Below, in pieces: positions 17,698 through 31,359 of a stretch of 64,000 bases of DNA; within the stretch, counting starts at the first letter, position 1, and each line of letters starts with the position of its first letter. The notes below the pieces were generated by a model, which saw only the letters and a list, made by a program, of their open reading frames with translations, searched no databases and was not told the DNA's origin. Both the position numbers and the translations under genes were made by a program. Source of the stretch: Trinickia soli (lineage in GTDB: Bacteria > Pseudomonadota > Gammaproteobacteria > Burkholderiales > Burkholderiaceae); contig NZ_PNYB01000019.1 of assembly GCF_002879855.1 (NCBI RefSeq), forward strand, positions 38,473-102,472. Direction: 5' to 3'.

Positions 17698-18597
17698 TCA
17701 ACGGGCAGCCAGTTCCGCTTCGCGAACGGCAGCCCATACCTTGAGCGCATCGACCGTTTCGGCGACATCATGGACGCGCACGATCGCCGCGCCCCGCTCC
17801 ACCGCGCACACCGCCGCCGCGACGCTGGCCGCTACGCGTTCGGCCGGCGTCTTGCGCCCGGTGACGGCCCCGAGCATCGACTTGCGCGAAATCCCGGCCA
17901 GAATGGGAAACGGCGCTTCGCCCGCGCGGGGCTGCGGCGCCGTCTCGGACAATCGCGCCAGCAAAGCGTAATTGTGCTCGCGCGTCGCCTTGCCGAAACC
18001 GAAGCCGGGATCAACGCTGATCCGCGCGCGCGCGATGCCGGCCTGCGTCAACACCTCGACACGTTCTTGCAGGAACGCACGCACCTCGGCGACGACATCG
18101 GCATAGTCAATCTCACCGCGCTGCATCGTCTGCGGCTCTCCGAGCATATGCATGACGCAAAGGCCGCAGTTCGTGTCGCGCACCGCGTCGAGCGCGCCGA
18201 GGCGACGAAACCCCCAGATATCGTTGATGAGGTCGGCGCCCGCGGCAAGCGTAGCCCTCATCACTTCGGGCTTGTAGGTGTCGATCGACAGCGGCACGCC
18301 GGTGCCGACAAGCGCCTCGACGACGGGCACCACGCGCGCGAGTTCTTCCTCGAGCGGCACCGGCGGCGCGCCGGGCCGCGTCGATTCGCCGCCTATGTCG
18401 ATGATGTCGACGCCTTGCGCGATCATCTGCTCGGCCTGACGCAGCGCATCGTCGCGGGCGACGAAGCGTCCGCCGTCGGAGAACGAGTCCGGCGTCACAT
18501 TGAGGATGCCCATCACGAGCGGGCGCTCGAACGTCAACGTGAAGCGTCCGCACACGAGCGGTTCGGGCGTTGCGGTAAGGGGATAACGGGGAGTCAA
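17698..18597 (-). CDS. folP: Dihydropteroate synthase
   Basis: 299 residues. It joins p-aminobenzoate to dihydropterin pyrophosphate in folate synthesis and is the target of sulfonamides. Motifs are VMGILNVTPDSFSDGG, DIIDIGGESTRPGA, LSIDTYKPEV, LINDIWGF, DPGFGFGK, ILAGISRKSMLG and a C-terminal VRVHDVAE. The apparent start is TTG 18597, only 22 bases from the ftsH terminator, and it lacks a clear ribosome site; no ATG gives the full N terminus. The true start is therefore less certain than the identity. Confidence 0.93.
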   Translation of the reverse strand: MTPRYPLTATPEPLVCGRFTLTFERPLVMGILNVTPDSFSDGGRFVARDDALRQAEQMIAQGVDIIDIGGESTRPGAPPVPLEEELARVVPVVEALVGTGVPLSIDTYKPEVMRATLAAGADLINDIWGFRRLGALDAVRDTNCGLCVMHMLGEPQTMQRGEIDYADVVAEVRAFLQERVEVLTQAGIARARISVDPGFGFGKATREHNYALLARLSETAPQPRAGEAPFPILAGISRKSMLGAVTGRKTPAERVAASVAAAVCAVERGAAIVRVHDVAETVDALKVWAAVREAELAAR

Positions 18598-18618
18598 AGC
18601 GACAAAACCGGAAGGACC

Positions 18619-18655
18619 AAAAAAACGGGTCGGTGCCGTTCCGGCACCGACCCGT
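18619..18655 (-). terminator. Rho-independent terminator after ftsH
   Basis: On the minus strand a perfect 14-bp stem (ACGGGTCGGTGCCG at 18625-18638 with its complement at 18642-18655) and a 3-base loop are followed by a run of T. It sits between the ftsH stop and the folP start, so folP is either read through or has a promoter embedded here. Confidence 0.9.
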
Positions 18656-18674
18656 CGTCTGTTGCGTCAGCGCG

Positions 18675-20561
<1,887 letters not shown>

Positions 20562-20740
20562 AGCCCACTCCTTCCTCATAGACGGGCGCCTACATTTACC
20601 TTGCGGCGCCACAAAAGCATTCTAATCCAGTCGGCTAGCCCCTGCCATAACGTTTCGCTACCGTGAAAATAGCGCTTTTCGTTATGCCGGCGCGGCTTTC
20701 GCCGCGATGACAAGGGGAATCAGCCGCCTTCCGGGCGCAA

Positions 20741-21403
20741 TCAGCCCGGCCGCTTCAGAACCTTGCCCAAAATGAACGTTTCGGCCGACTTGTCGCGCGA
20801 CGCCTTGGGCTTGCGTGCGGCGACAGTTTTGAACTGGCGCTTGAACTTCTCGACAATCTGGCTGTAGCCGCTTCCGTGAAAGCATTTGACGAGCAGCGCG
20901 CCCTCAGGCTTCAAATGCGCCTGTGAGAATTCGAGCGCGAGATCGCAAATATGTTCGATGCGCGCGGCATCGGCCACCGCCACCCCGGACAGATTGGGCG
21001 CCATATCGGAAATAACAAGGTCCACGCGCCGATCGCCGACCACTTCTTCGAGTTGCGCCAGCACTTCGTCCTCGCGGAAGTCGCCCTGAATGAAATGGAC
21101 GTCCGCGATCGGTTCCATCGGAAGAATATCGAGCGCAATAATAGTGCCGTCGATCCCGCCCTCGCGCCCCGCATGGCGGCCCGCGCCCTGCGCGAGCCTG
21201 TTGCGCGCGTACTGGCTCCAGCTGCCCGGCGCCGAGCCGAGATCGACGATGACCTGCCCGGGGCGGATCAGCTTGTCCTGCTCGTCGATTTCCTTGAGCT
21301 TGTAGGCGGCCCGCGCGCGATAGCCCTCGCGCTGCGCGAGCTTCACGTAAGGGTCATTGATGTGATCGTGCAACCACGATTGATTGAAGCGATTTTTTGC
21401 CAT
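20741..21403 (-). CDS. rlmE: 23S rRNA 2'-O-methyltransferase RlmE (RrmJ/FtsJ)
   Basis: 220 residues from ATG 21403. It methylates U2552 of 23S rRNA in the 50S subunit. The SAM-binding motif is [16 protein letters not shown], and the KDKE catalytic set is represented by the N-terminal lysine ([12 protein letters not shown]), [14 protein letters not shown] and a C-terminal Glu (SAETFILGK). A loop [14 protein letters not shown] near residue 80 is longer than in E. coli. It is upstream of ftsH as in many proteobacteria and is divergent from yhbY. Confidence 0.95.
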   Translation of the reverse strand: MAKNRFNQSWLHDHINDPYVKLAQREGYRARAAYKLKEIDEQDKLIRPGQVIVDLGSAPGSWSQYARNRLAQGAGRHAGREGGIDGTIIALDILPMEPIADVHFIQGDFREDEVLAQLEEVVGDRRVDLVISDMAPNLSGVAVADAARIEHICDLALEFSQAHLKPEGALLVKCFHGSGYSQIVEKFKRQFKTVAARKPKASRDKSAETFILGKVLKRPG

Positions 21404-21584
21404 CGAAAGGTCATCTATTACTGCATGGCGCCGCAGTTTTACTGCGTCGAGCCGCACTTTTGGCGGATAATACGCGTTTTGCCGGCGCGCCGTCCGGTCC
21501 CGCCGGCCGCAGGTTCGGCCGGCCGGATCGTCCACGCAATCAATGCGTGACCGCCCCTATTTTAGTCGAGTCGTGTACCGCCCT

Positions 21585-22205
21585 ATGCCAGCCCTCAAAG
21601 TCTCCCCCGCCCAACGCGCCGATCTGCGCTCCCAAGCCCACGCGCTCAACCCGGTCGTGCTGATCGGAGCCGAAGGGTTGACCGATGCCGTGCTGGCCGA
21701 AATCAAAGTCCACCTGGCGGCCCATGAGCTGATCAAGATCCGCGTGTTCGGCGACGACCGCGATGCCCGCGTCTCGATTTACGACGAAATTTGCGACACG
21801 TTGAACGCCGCGCCGATTCAGCATATCGGCAAGCTGCTCGTCATCTGGAAGCCCGAAGCGGCGCCCGTCAGCAAGCCGGCTGGCAGAACCGCCGCCAGGA
21901 CGAGCGGAAAGCCGACCGGCAGGCCGGGCGCCAAATCGACCGACAAATCGGCCGGCAGAACCACCGGTGCCCGCGGCAGGGCGGGACTGCCCACGGCCCG
22001 TGAAGCGGCGGACGACTCCGGCAAGCGCGGCGCTGCGCCGCGCGTCGTGAAAGTCGTCAAACAATCGCAAGCGAAAACCGTCCGCAGGCCGAAGCCCGAA
22101 AAGGTGCTCGTGCGCGGCAACGAGCGCGTCACCGCCGGAGGCACCGTCAAGCGCGCGAAAAAGCGCCAGACGAGCGCCAAGCGTCAGCATCAAGCGGTGA
22201 AGTGA
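21585..22205 (+). CDS. yhbY: YhbY-family CRM-domain RNA-binding protein with long basic tail
   Basis: 206 residues from ATG 21585. The first 95 residues form the CRM domain: LRSQAHALNPVVLIGAEGLT with the GxxG-like loop, and ELIKIRVFGDD. YhbY binds pre-50S ribosomal particles. The E. coli protein is about 97 residues; here a 110-residue tail rich in Lys, Arg, Ala, Gly and Thr follows (repeated AGRT, SGKPTGRPG). The tail looks disordered and RNA- or DNA-binding. The gene is divergent from rlmE, another 50S assembly factor, and converges on the DUF4149 gene. Confidence 0.88.
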   Translation: MPALKVSPAQRADLRSQAHALNPVVLIGAEGLTDAVLAEIKVHLAAHELIKIRVFGDDRDARVSIYDEICDTLNAAPIQHIGKLLVIWKPEAAPVSKPAGRTAARTSGKPTGRPGAKSTDKSAGRTTGARGRAGLPTAREAADDSGKRGAAPRVVKVVKQSQAKTVRRPKPEKVLVRGNERVTAGGTVKRAKKRQTSAKRQHQAVK

Positions 22206-22231
22206 CCCTGGTAAAGCGACCCTGGTGAAGC
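22204..22231. repeat. Two tandem 14-bp repeats after yhbY
   Basis: GACCCTGGTAAAGC (22204-22217) and GACCCTGGTGAAGC (22218-22231) differ by one base and begin within the yhbY stop codon. They probably arose by local duplication. Confidence 0.8.
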
Positions 22232-22324
22232 GACGCGGCAACGTGACCCGGTAGAACGAACCCCACGTCACCGTGTCCCGCCAGCAGGCGGCACCGGCGC
22301 TGCTTCCGGGCGAAATGCACGGAA

Positions 22325-22825
22325 TCAGGCCGCGCGGTTCGCCGGTTCGGCGCCGCGATCCGACAGCCCGGCCGGCAGCATCCAGACCAGCGCAATACCC
22401 AGTAAGGTCTCGGCGAGATAAAACAGGCTCGCAATGCCGTGCAGCACGCCGAAACGAACGGCGTACGGCGAATTCGCGAGATCGAGCCCTGCGTCGCGAG
22501 CCGTGGTGCGCAACGCATCCATAAACGGCTGCAGGCCGAAGTACCCGATCAGCACGCACAGCAGCATGCCTGCCACGATCCAGCGCAACCGGCGGTAGCC
22601 CGACGCGCCACGCCGCACGAGCACGTTGCCGAGCGCGAGCGACAATACGCCGCACGTTACACCGACGAACGCTTCGATCCGAAAGAGTCGCGCCGCGACA
22701 TCGCCCGCGACGGCGCGCTCGAGCATCGCAAAGAGCGTCGGCGCCACCAGATAGCCGATTGTCAGCGCACTGCCGACCCAGATCAGCACCAGCAGCCGAA
22801 AGACGCGATGAGGAGCGGAGGACAC
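22325..22825 (-). CDS. DUF4149 (TMEM205-like) membrane protein
   Basis: 166 residues with four membrane helices: VLIWVGSALTIGYLVAPTLF, VGVTCGVLSLALGNVLV, WIVAGMLLCVLIGYFGLQPF and VLHGIASLFYLAETLLGIALVW. The GYLVAPTLF and HGIASLFYL segments fit DUF4149. The start is GTG 22825, with a GAGGC ribosome-like site. It lies 19 bases after greA and is presumably co-transcribed. This carB-greA-DUF4149 order is common in Burkholderiaceae. Function is unknown. Confidence 0.75.
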   Translation of the reverse strand: MSSAPHRVFRLLVLIWVGSALTIGYLVAPTLFAMLERAVAGDVAARLFRIEAFVGVTCGVLSLALGNVLVRRGASGYRRLRWIVAGMLLCVLIGYFGLQPFMDALRTTARDAGLDLANSPYAVRFGVLHGIASLFYLAETLLGIALVWMLPAGLSDRGAEPANRAA

Positions 22826-22844
22826 GACCGTTGCCTCGATCCGA

Positions 22845-23321
22845 TCAAACGTAGCGGACCGAGATGATCTCGTACTCGCGCACGCCGCTCGGAGCTTGCA
22901 CCGCGGCCACGTCGCCTTCGAACTTGCCGATCAGCGCGCGGGCGATCGGCGAGCTGACCGAAATCAGACCGTGGTCGATATCGGCTTCGTCGTCACCGAC
23001 GATTTGATAAGTGACTTTATCGCCCGAATCGAGGTCTTCGAGGTCGACCGTGGCTGCAAACACGATGCGCCCCTCCGCGTCGAGCGCTTGCGGATCGATG
23101 ACCTGTGCAGCAGCCAACTTCGATTCGATCTCGGCGATACGCCCTTCGATGAAGCCCTGTTTTTCCTTCGCGGCATCGTATTCGGCGTTTTCGGACAAAT
23201 CGCCTTGCGCGCGCGCTTCGGCGATCGAATTGATGACGGATGGACGCTCGACCGATTTCAAACGCTGCAGCTCGTCGCGAAGTTGATCAGCGCCTCGCTT
23301 CGTCAAGGGAATCGTGCTCAT
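22845..23321 (-). CDS. greA: Transcription elongation factor GreA
   Basis: 158 residues from ATG 23321, the standard length; the open frame extends 18 codons upstream but [14 protein letters not shown] is the true-looking start. It has an N-terminal coiled coil with the acidic tip [16 protein letters not shown] and a C-terminal FKBP-like domain ([26 protein letters not shown]). It stimulates transcript cleavage by backtracked RNA polymerase. It lies downstream of carB, separated by a strong terminator. Confidence 0.97.
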   Translation of the reverse strand: MSTIPLTKRGADQLRDELQRLKSVERPSVINSIAEARAQGDLSENAEYDAAKEKQGFIEGRIAEIESKLAAAQVIDPQALDAEGRIVFAATVDLEDLDSGDKVTYQIVGDDEADIDHGLISVSSPIARALIGKFEGDVAAVQAPSGVREYEIISVRYV

Positions 23322-23351
23322 AGACAGACCAGTAAACAAAAAACGGCAATA

Positions 23352-23419
23352 AAAAAGCACCGCGGTTAAGTGCATCCCACCGGATACGACAACTTCGGCG
23401 GGACGCCGCTTAACCGCGG
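23352..23419 (-). terminator. Large terminator hairpin after carB
   Basis: CCGCGGTTAAG (23360-23370) pairs perfectly with CTTAACCGCGG (23409-23419). The 38-base loop can itself fold further through TCCCACCG and CGGCGGGA. On the minus strand the stem is followed by TGCTTTTTTATT. It would end carAB transcription before greA. Confidence 0.8.
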
Positions 23420-23467
23420 CAGTGTGGGGCGTGATGCGACCCCAGCTTGAGTGGAGTAATCGAAGGG

Positions 23468-26722
<3,255 letters not shown>

Positions 26723-26797
26723 AACGCTCTCGCTAATGTCTTTCTGATGTATTCGATGGGGCGGCGGCGCAGCCCTGAAGCGCGCCGCGGCGCGGAT

Positions 26798-27946
26798 TCA
26801 AGCGGCGGCGCTGCCGCGCTTGGCGTCCATCAACGCAGTGAAGCGGTCGAACAGGTAGCCGATGTCGTGCGGCCCCGGCGACGCTTCCGGGTGACCCTGG
26901 AAGCAGAAGGCCGGCTTGTCCGTCAGCTCGAAGCCTTGCAGCGTGCCGTCGAACAACGAGACGTGCGTCACGCGCGCATTGGCGGGCAACGTGTTCGCAT
27001 CGACCGCGAACCCGTGGTTCTGCGACGTAATGACGACACGGCCGTCAGCGAGATCCTTCACCGGGTGATTCGCGCCATGGTGGCCCGTTTTCATCTTGAC
27101 GGTCTTGGCGCCGACAGCCAGACCCATGATCTGATGGCCGAGGCAGATACCGAACGTCGGCACGCCGCGCTCGATGAACTCCCGGGTGGCGGCGATCGCG
27201 TAATCGCAGGGTTCCGGGTCGCCCGGGCCGTTCGACAGGAACACGCCGTCCGGATTGAGGGCCAGCGCATCGGCCGCACCGGCCTGCGCCGGCAACACGG
27301 TGACCTGGCAGCCGCGCTCGGCGAGCATGCGCAAGATGTTGTACTTGACGCCGTAGTCGAACGCGACGACGCGGTATTTCGGCGCGCGCTGCGCGCCGAA
27401 GCCCGAGCCCAGGCGCCATTCGGTTTGCGTCCACTCGTAGGGCTTGGCCGTGCTGACGACCTTCGCGAGGTCCATGCCGGCCAAACCGGGGAACGAGCGC
27501 GCCAGCTCGACGGCTTTCGCCTCATCGGTGCTGCCCGCGAGAATGCAGCCGTTTTGCGCGCCCTTGTCGCGCAGGATGCGTGTCAGGCGGCGCGTATCGA
27601 TGCCGGCGATCGCCACAACGCCTTCGGCTTGCAGGTACTCGCCAAGCGAGCGCTCCATGCGGAAGTTCGAAGCACGCGCGGGCAGGTCGCGCACGATCAG
27701 GCCGGCGGCATGCACCTTCGTGGATTCGACGTCTTCGGCGTTGACGCCGACGTTACCAATGTGCGGATAGGTGAGCGTCACGATCTGGCGCGCGTAGCTC
27801 GGGTCGGTCAGGATCTCTTGATAACCGGTGATCGCGGTATTGAACACGACTTCGCCGATGGTATGCCCGGCCGCGCCGATGGCATAGCCGCGAAAGATCG
27901 TGCCGTCGGCGAGTGCGAGCAGTGCGGGAGGAAATGACGGCAACAC
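26798..27946 (-). CDS. carA: Carbamoyl-phosphate synthase small subunit
   Basis: 382 residues from GTG 27946, chosen for AAGGAG 7 bases upstream; the next codon, TTG, is also possible, and the open frame further upstream is not coding. The N-terminal domain has [17 protein letters not shown]. The C-terminal class I amidotransferase has the nucleophile in [13 protein letters not shown] and His-Glu in [11 protein letters not shown]. It splits glutamine and channels ammonia to CarB. It is the first gene of carAB, behind a leader of about 270 bases. Confidence 0.97.
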   Translation of the reverse strand: MLPSFPPALLALADGTIFRGYAIGAAGHTIGEVVFNTAITGYQEILTDPSYARQIVTLTYPHIGNVGVNAEDVESTKVHAAGLIVRDLPARASNFRMERSLGEYLQAEGVVAIAGIDTRRLTRILRDKGAQNGCILAGSTDEAKAVELARSFPGLAGMDLAKVVSTAKPYEWTQTEWRLGSGFGAQRAPKYRVVAFDYGVKYNILRMLAERGCQVTVLPAQAGAADALALNPDGVFLSNGPGDPEPCDYAIAATREFIERGVPTFGICLGHQIMGLAVGAKTVKMKTGHHGANHPVKDLADGRVVITSQNHGFAVDANTLPANARVTHVSLFDGTLQGFELTDKPAFCFQGHPEASPGPHDIGYLFDRFTALMDAKRGSAAA

Positions 27947-28222
27947 GGGAAGCTCCTTCAGGAACACCGCGCGCCGACCTGTTGATCCGGCCATGCGAAC
28001 TATCGCGACGTTCGTCGCACGCACATCGCACGCACAACCGCTGAACGATCGGGGCGACATGACACAAGCTCGCACGCTGCTGCGTCGGACGATCGGTGCT
28101 GGAGACGGGGTTCCGGGGACCGGACGGGCTCGGCGGCACAGTTCGCTACGGCGGCGCGTGGCGGATGAACGGGATGAGTGAGGTAGGCGCTAGGGTGCGG
28201 GTTGGATAGTGCAAACTTTCAA

Positions 28223-28252
28223 ATTATAGCTGGAAACGCCCCTTCCCCACAA
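28223..28252 (-). promoter_or_regulatory. Candidate carAB promoter
   Basis: On the minus strand a perfect TATAAT (28228-28223) is preceded 18 bases upstream by TTGTGG (28252-28247). It would give a leader of about 270 nt before carA. I see no recognisable pyrimidine or arginine operator in the leader. Confidence 0.45.
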
Positions 28253-28417
28253 TCCGAAATTGTCCCTGCCGCGTGCGCACGACGCTCGGATACGCCGACA
28301 ACGACGATCCTACACCCGTCGCGAATCACTCGGAACCGCTATGCCATTTCGGTGGCAGGAAGGGACGAGACAGGGGCGAGACGGCGCAGAAGCAAGCAAA
28401 GAGCGGCCGCGAACGAA

Positions 28418-28442
28418 AACGCCGCCAACAGGCGGCGGCGTT
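28418..28442 (-). terminator. Hairpin downstream of mltD
   Basis: AACGCCGCC (28418-28426) pairs with GGCGGCGTT (28434-28442). On the minus strand it is followed by TTTTC, and it sits about 90 bases past the mltD stop. It is a reasonable but short-tailed terminator. Confidence 0.55.
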
Positions 28443-28529
28443 GAAAACAAGGGAGGTGATTCGGAGCGTCCACCGCACCCTGCCCCCGCAGAGCGCGGCC
28501 CACCTCCCCAAAGGCGGCTCAGAAGCTGC

Positions 28530-30203
28530 TTATTCCTGCTTGGTTTTGCCATGCCCCCGCGTCGAGGCCTTCTCGCTGCTCGACGCAACGTTGACCCTCT
28601 TTGCAGCGGACTTCGACGATCCGACGCTCGACCGCGCCGGCTTCGCCGCCGCTTTTGTCTTGCGAGCCGCAGTCTTGACGACCGTCGTCCGACCGTGATT
28701 CTTAACATGCTTGTCGGAACGGTATTTCGGCTTGACACCCGCCGCGTTGGAGTCGATCTTTTCGGCGTGCGTGCCCGGCGGCACCGCCGTTGCGATTTTC
28801 CGCGGACCCGGCTCGCTCGGCATCGCACGCCCCACCGGCACATGCAGCACGATGACCTGCCCCGGCATCGCCAGCGTTCGGTGCGTCTTGTTCCATGTGT
28901 GCAGTTGGCCGACCGACACGCCGTAGCGCAGCGCGATCGCCGCCATCGTCTGCTTGCGCCGCACGCGTATCAACATCTTGCGCGTATCGGGGACGTCGGG
29001 CTCCATGGCAAGCACGGCGCTTTCGGCGACATCGGCGCTGATATCTTCGTCATCGTCGTCACCGCGCGGGACGACGAGCGTCGAACCGGGCTTGAGCCGC
29101 ATGCCGGCCGGGATCTTGTTGACCGACATCAGCGTTTCGGCGTCCATACCGATCTTTTCGGCAAGCGCCTGCGGACGGGTACGCTTGGTCACCGTATACG
29201 TGGTCCAGGACGACAGCTGCCCGTTGTACGCCTTCAGATTGTGCTCGAACGCGCTGGCGTTATCGAATGGCAGCAGGATCTGCGGCTGCGTCGCGCCGAG
29301 AATCACCGGCTTCTTGAACGAGGGATTGAGCGCGCGGAATTCGTCCGTCGTCATGTTGGCGAGCTTCGCGGCCACATCGACGTCGATGTCGTGCGAGGTC
29401 GTCACCGTCACGAAGTACGGGTGATTCGGGATCGACGGCAACGTGAGCCCGTAAGCCTGCGGATTCATCACGATGTTCTTGACGGCCTGCAGCTTCGGCA
29501 CATAGTTGCGCGTCTCGCCCGGCATGCGCAGGCTTTCGTAGTCGGTCGGCAGGCCTGCCGCCTGGTTGCGTGCGATCGCGCGCTGCACGTTGCCCTCGCC
29601 CCAGTTGTAGGCCGCCAGCGCGAGATACCAATCGCCGAACATATCGTGCAGACGCGAGAGATAGTCGAGCGCGGCGCCCGTCGACGCAAGGACGTCGCGG
29701 CGCTCGTCCTGCCACATGTTCTGCTTCAGGTTGTAGGTACGCCCGGTGCCGGGAACGAACTGCCACATACCGGCGGCTTTCGCGACCGACAAAGCCTGCG
29801 GGTTGTAGGCTGATTCGATGAACGGCAGCAACGCCAGCTCGGTCGGCATGTGGCGCGATTCGAGTTCTTCGACGATGTAATAAAGGTACTTCTCCGAGCG
29901 CGTCGTCATGCGCTGAACGTAATCGGGACGCTGCGCATACCAATTGGCCTGCATGTCGACCAGATCATTGTTCAGATCGGGAATCTGAAACCCGCGACGG
30001 ATGCGGCTCCAAAGATCGGCATCGGCGCTCGTCAATTGATCGACCGAGCTCTTATCGACGTCGATAGTCTCTTTGGCGGCGGTCGTGCGGACGGTATCGG
30101 TGGCGGAATTCGGATTGGAAGCGTCGGAAGGGGGGGCCGTCGGTCCCTGGCTTGCGCACGCGGCAAGCGTCAAAACCAATAGCGCGCTGAAGATAAATCG
30201 CAT
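28530..30203 (-). CDS. mltD: Membrane-bound lytic murein transglycosylase D, with LysM domains
   Basis: 557 residues from ATG 30203. A lipoprotein signal (SALLVLTLAACAS, lipobox LAAC) anchors it to the outer membrane. The SLT domain near residues 110-240 contains LALLPFIESAYNPQALS with the catalytic Glu, GMWQFVPGTGRTYNL and AYNWGEGNVQRAI. Two LysM modules follow, near 350-395 (YTVTKRTRPQALAEKIGMD) and 425-470 (IRVRRKQTMAAIALRYGVS). It cuts peptidoglycan to 1,6-anhydromuropeptides. The last 70 residues are an unusual Lys/Ala/Ser/Arg-rich tail with several KTAARKT-type motifs, absent from E. coli MltD. Confidence 0.92.
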   Translation of the reverse strand: MRFIFSALLVLTLAACASQGPTAPPSDASNPNSATDTVRTTAAKETIDVDKSSVDQLTSADADLWSRIRRGFQIPDLNNDLVDMQANWYAQRPDYVQRMTTRSEKYLYYIVEELESRHMPTELALLPFIESAYNPQALSVAKAAGMWQFVPGTGRTYNLKQNMWQDERRDVLASTGAALDYLSRLHDMFGDWYLALAAYNWGEGNVQRAIARNQAAGLPTDYESLRMPGETRNYVPKLQAVKNIVMNPQAYGLTLPSIPNHPYFVTVTTSHDIDVDVAAKLANMTTDEFRALNPSFKKPVILGATQPQILLPFDNASAFEHNLKAYNGQLSSWTTYTVTKRTRPQALAEKIGMDAETLMSVNKIPAGMRLKPGSTLVVPRGDDDDEDISADVAESAVLAMEPDVPDTRKMLIRVRRKQTMAAIALRYGVSVGQLHTWNKTHRTLAMPGQVIVLHVPVGRAMPSEPGPRKIATAVPPGTHAEKIDSNAAGVKPKYRSDKHVKNHGRTTVVKTAARKTKAAAKPARSSVGSSKSAAKRVNVASSSEKASTRGHGKTKQE

Positions 30204-30548
30204 GAACGTCTCTGCTTCCAAAGCTGGAAATTGCAGGCGATAGTACGAAAGCGAATCGTCCGCGTCAACTGGAATAGAGGGGAAAAAACCAGTCAAATCC
30301 AAGACTTGCCGCATTTTCTCCATCTTTCAGGCGAAATTTGCGTCGCGTGCAATCACCTGCAAACACAAGCTGGGCCAGCGAAAAGACCTCGAAACCGCCG
30401 CTTTCTCCCCCCGGAGGGCGCCGGCCTGCGACGTCGGCGGGAAACGCCCCGGACCGCTTCGAAGCGAGCCCCTATATTTTGAGAAGAACGTCCGGTTGCG
30501 ACCGATCGGCGCGTCGCGGTCCGCGCAAGCGTCGCCGGGGCGCCATCT
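30204..30548. other. Non-coding gap between gloB and mltD
   Basis: These 345 bases presumably hold the mltD promoter and gloB 3' end. They contain several GC-rich inverted segments but no hairpin with a T-run and no convincing small gene. Confidence 0.5.
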
Positions 30549-31340
30549 CTAACGAAAGCGATTCTTCCATTCGCGCATCAATGTGAAAGCAGCCAGGCGG
30601 TCGGGCACCGTTTCGTGCAATTGTTCGGCAAGCGTGTCGCGAACCGCGGGATCGTCGGCACGCAGGAACGGATTGACCGCGCGCTCGTGAGCGATCGTCG
30701 TCGGCAGCGTCGGGACGCTGCGCTCGCGCAGTGCGCTCGCTTCGTCGCGCCAGGCTTGCAGCCGTTCGTTGTCGGGATCGCAGGCCAGCGCAAACCGGAT
30801 ATTCGACAGCGTATATTCGTGCGCGCAATGGACGCGGGTTTCGCCCGGTAGCGCGGCCAGTGCGTCGAGCGAAGCGAGCATTTGGGCAGGCGTGCCTTCA
30901 AACAACCGCCCGCAACCGCATGCGAACAAAGTGTCGCCACAAAAAACGTGCGGCGGCGTAGCCCCTGCCCCCGCTTCGAAATAGGCAATGTGGCCGCGCG
31001 TGTGACCGGGCACGTCGAGCACTTCCAAATCGAGATGCGGCGCGGACAACCGGACGCGGTCGCCGCCGGAGAGCGCGTGCGTGACGACGGGAATGGCTTC
31101 CGCGGCGGGGCCGTAGACGGGAATAGGGGTATCGCCTATGAGGTCGGCGACCCCGCCGACGTGGTCGGCATGGTGGTGCGTGAGTAAAATAGCGCTCAGT
31201 CGCCACCCCCGCTCAGCAAGATACGCCCCGACAGGGGCCGCTTCGCCCGGGTCGACGGCGACCGCATCACGCCCGTCCGATACGAGCCAGATGTAATTGT
31301 CCGCAAACGCCGGCACCGGCACGTATTCGAGCGTATTCAT
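30549..31340 (-). CDS. gloB: Hydroxyacylglutathione hydrolase (glyoxalase II)
   Basis: 263 residues from ATG 31340. It hydrolyses S-lactoylglutathione, the second step of methylglyoxal detoxification. The metallo-beta-lactamase fold shows LTHHHADHVGG (metal ligands), VLDVPGHTRGHIAYF, FCGDTLFACGCGRLFEG and a C-terminal HAGH domain with VHCAHEYTLSNIRFA. It is divergent from the yafS homologue, with only 19 bases between the start codons, as in E. coli. Confidence 0.95.
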   Translation of the reverse strand: MNTLEYVPVPAFADNYIWLVSDGRDAVAVDPGEAAPVGAYLAERGWRLSAILLTHHHADHVGGVADLIGDTPIPVYGPAAEAIPVVTHALSGGDRVRLSAPHLDLEVLDVPGHTRGHIAYFEAGAGATPPHVFCGDTLFACGCGRLFEGTPAQMLASLDALAALPGETRVHCAHEYTLSNIRFALACDPDNERLQAWRDEASALRERSVPTLPTTIAHERAVNPFLRADDPAVRDTLAEQLHETVPDRLAAFTLMREWKNRFR

Positions 31341-31359
31341 AGGCGACGCACTCACGACG

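Larger units (their letters stand above)
27947..28529. other. Intergenic region between mltD and carA
   Basis: These 583 bases hold the candidate carAB promoter, a long carA leader and, at the mltD side, a hairpin. Several short open frames are present on both strands, but none has a ribosome site or a recognisable product. Confidence 0.6.
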
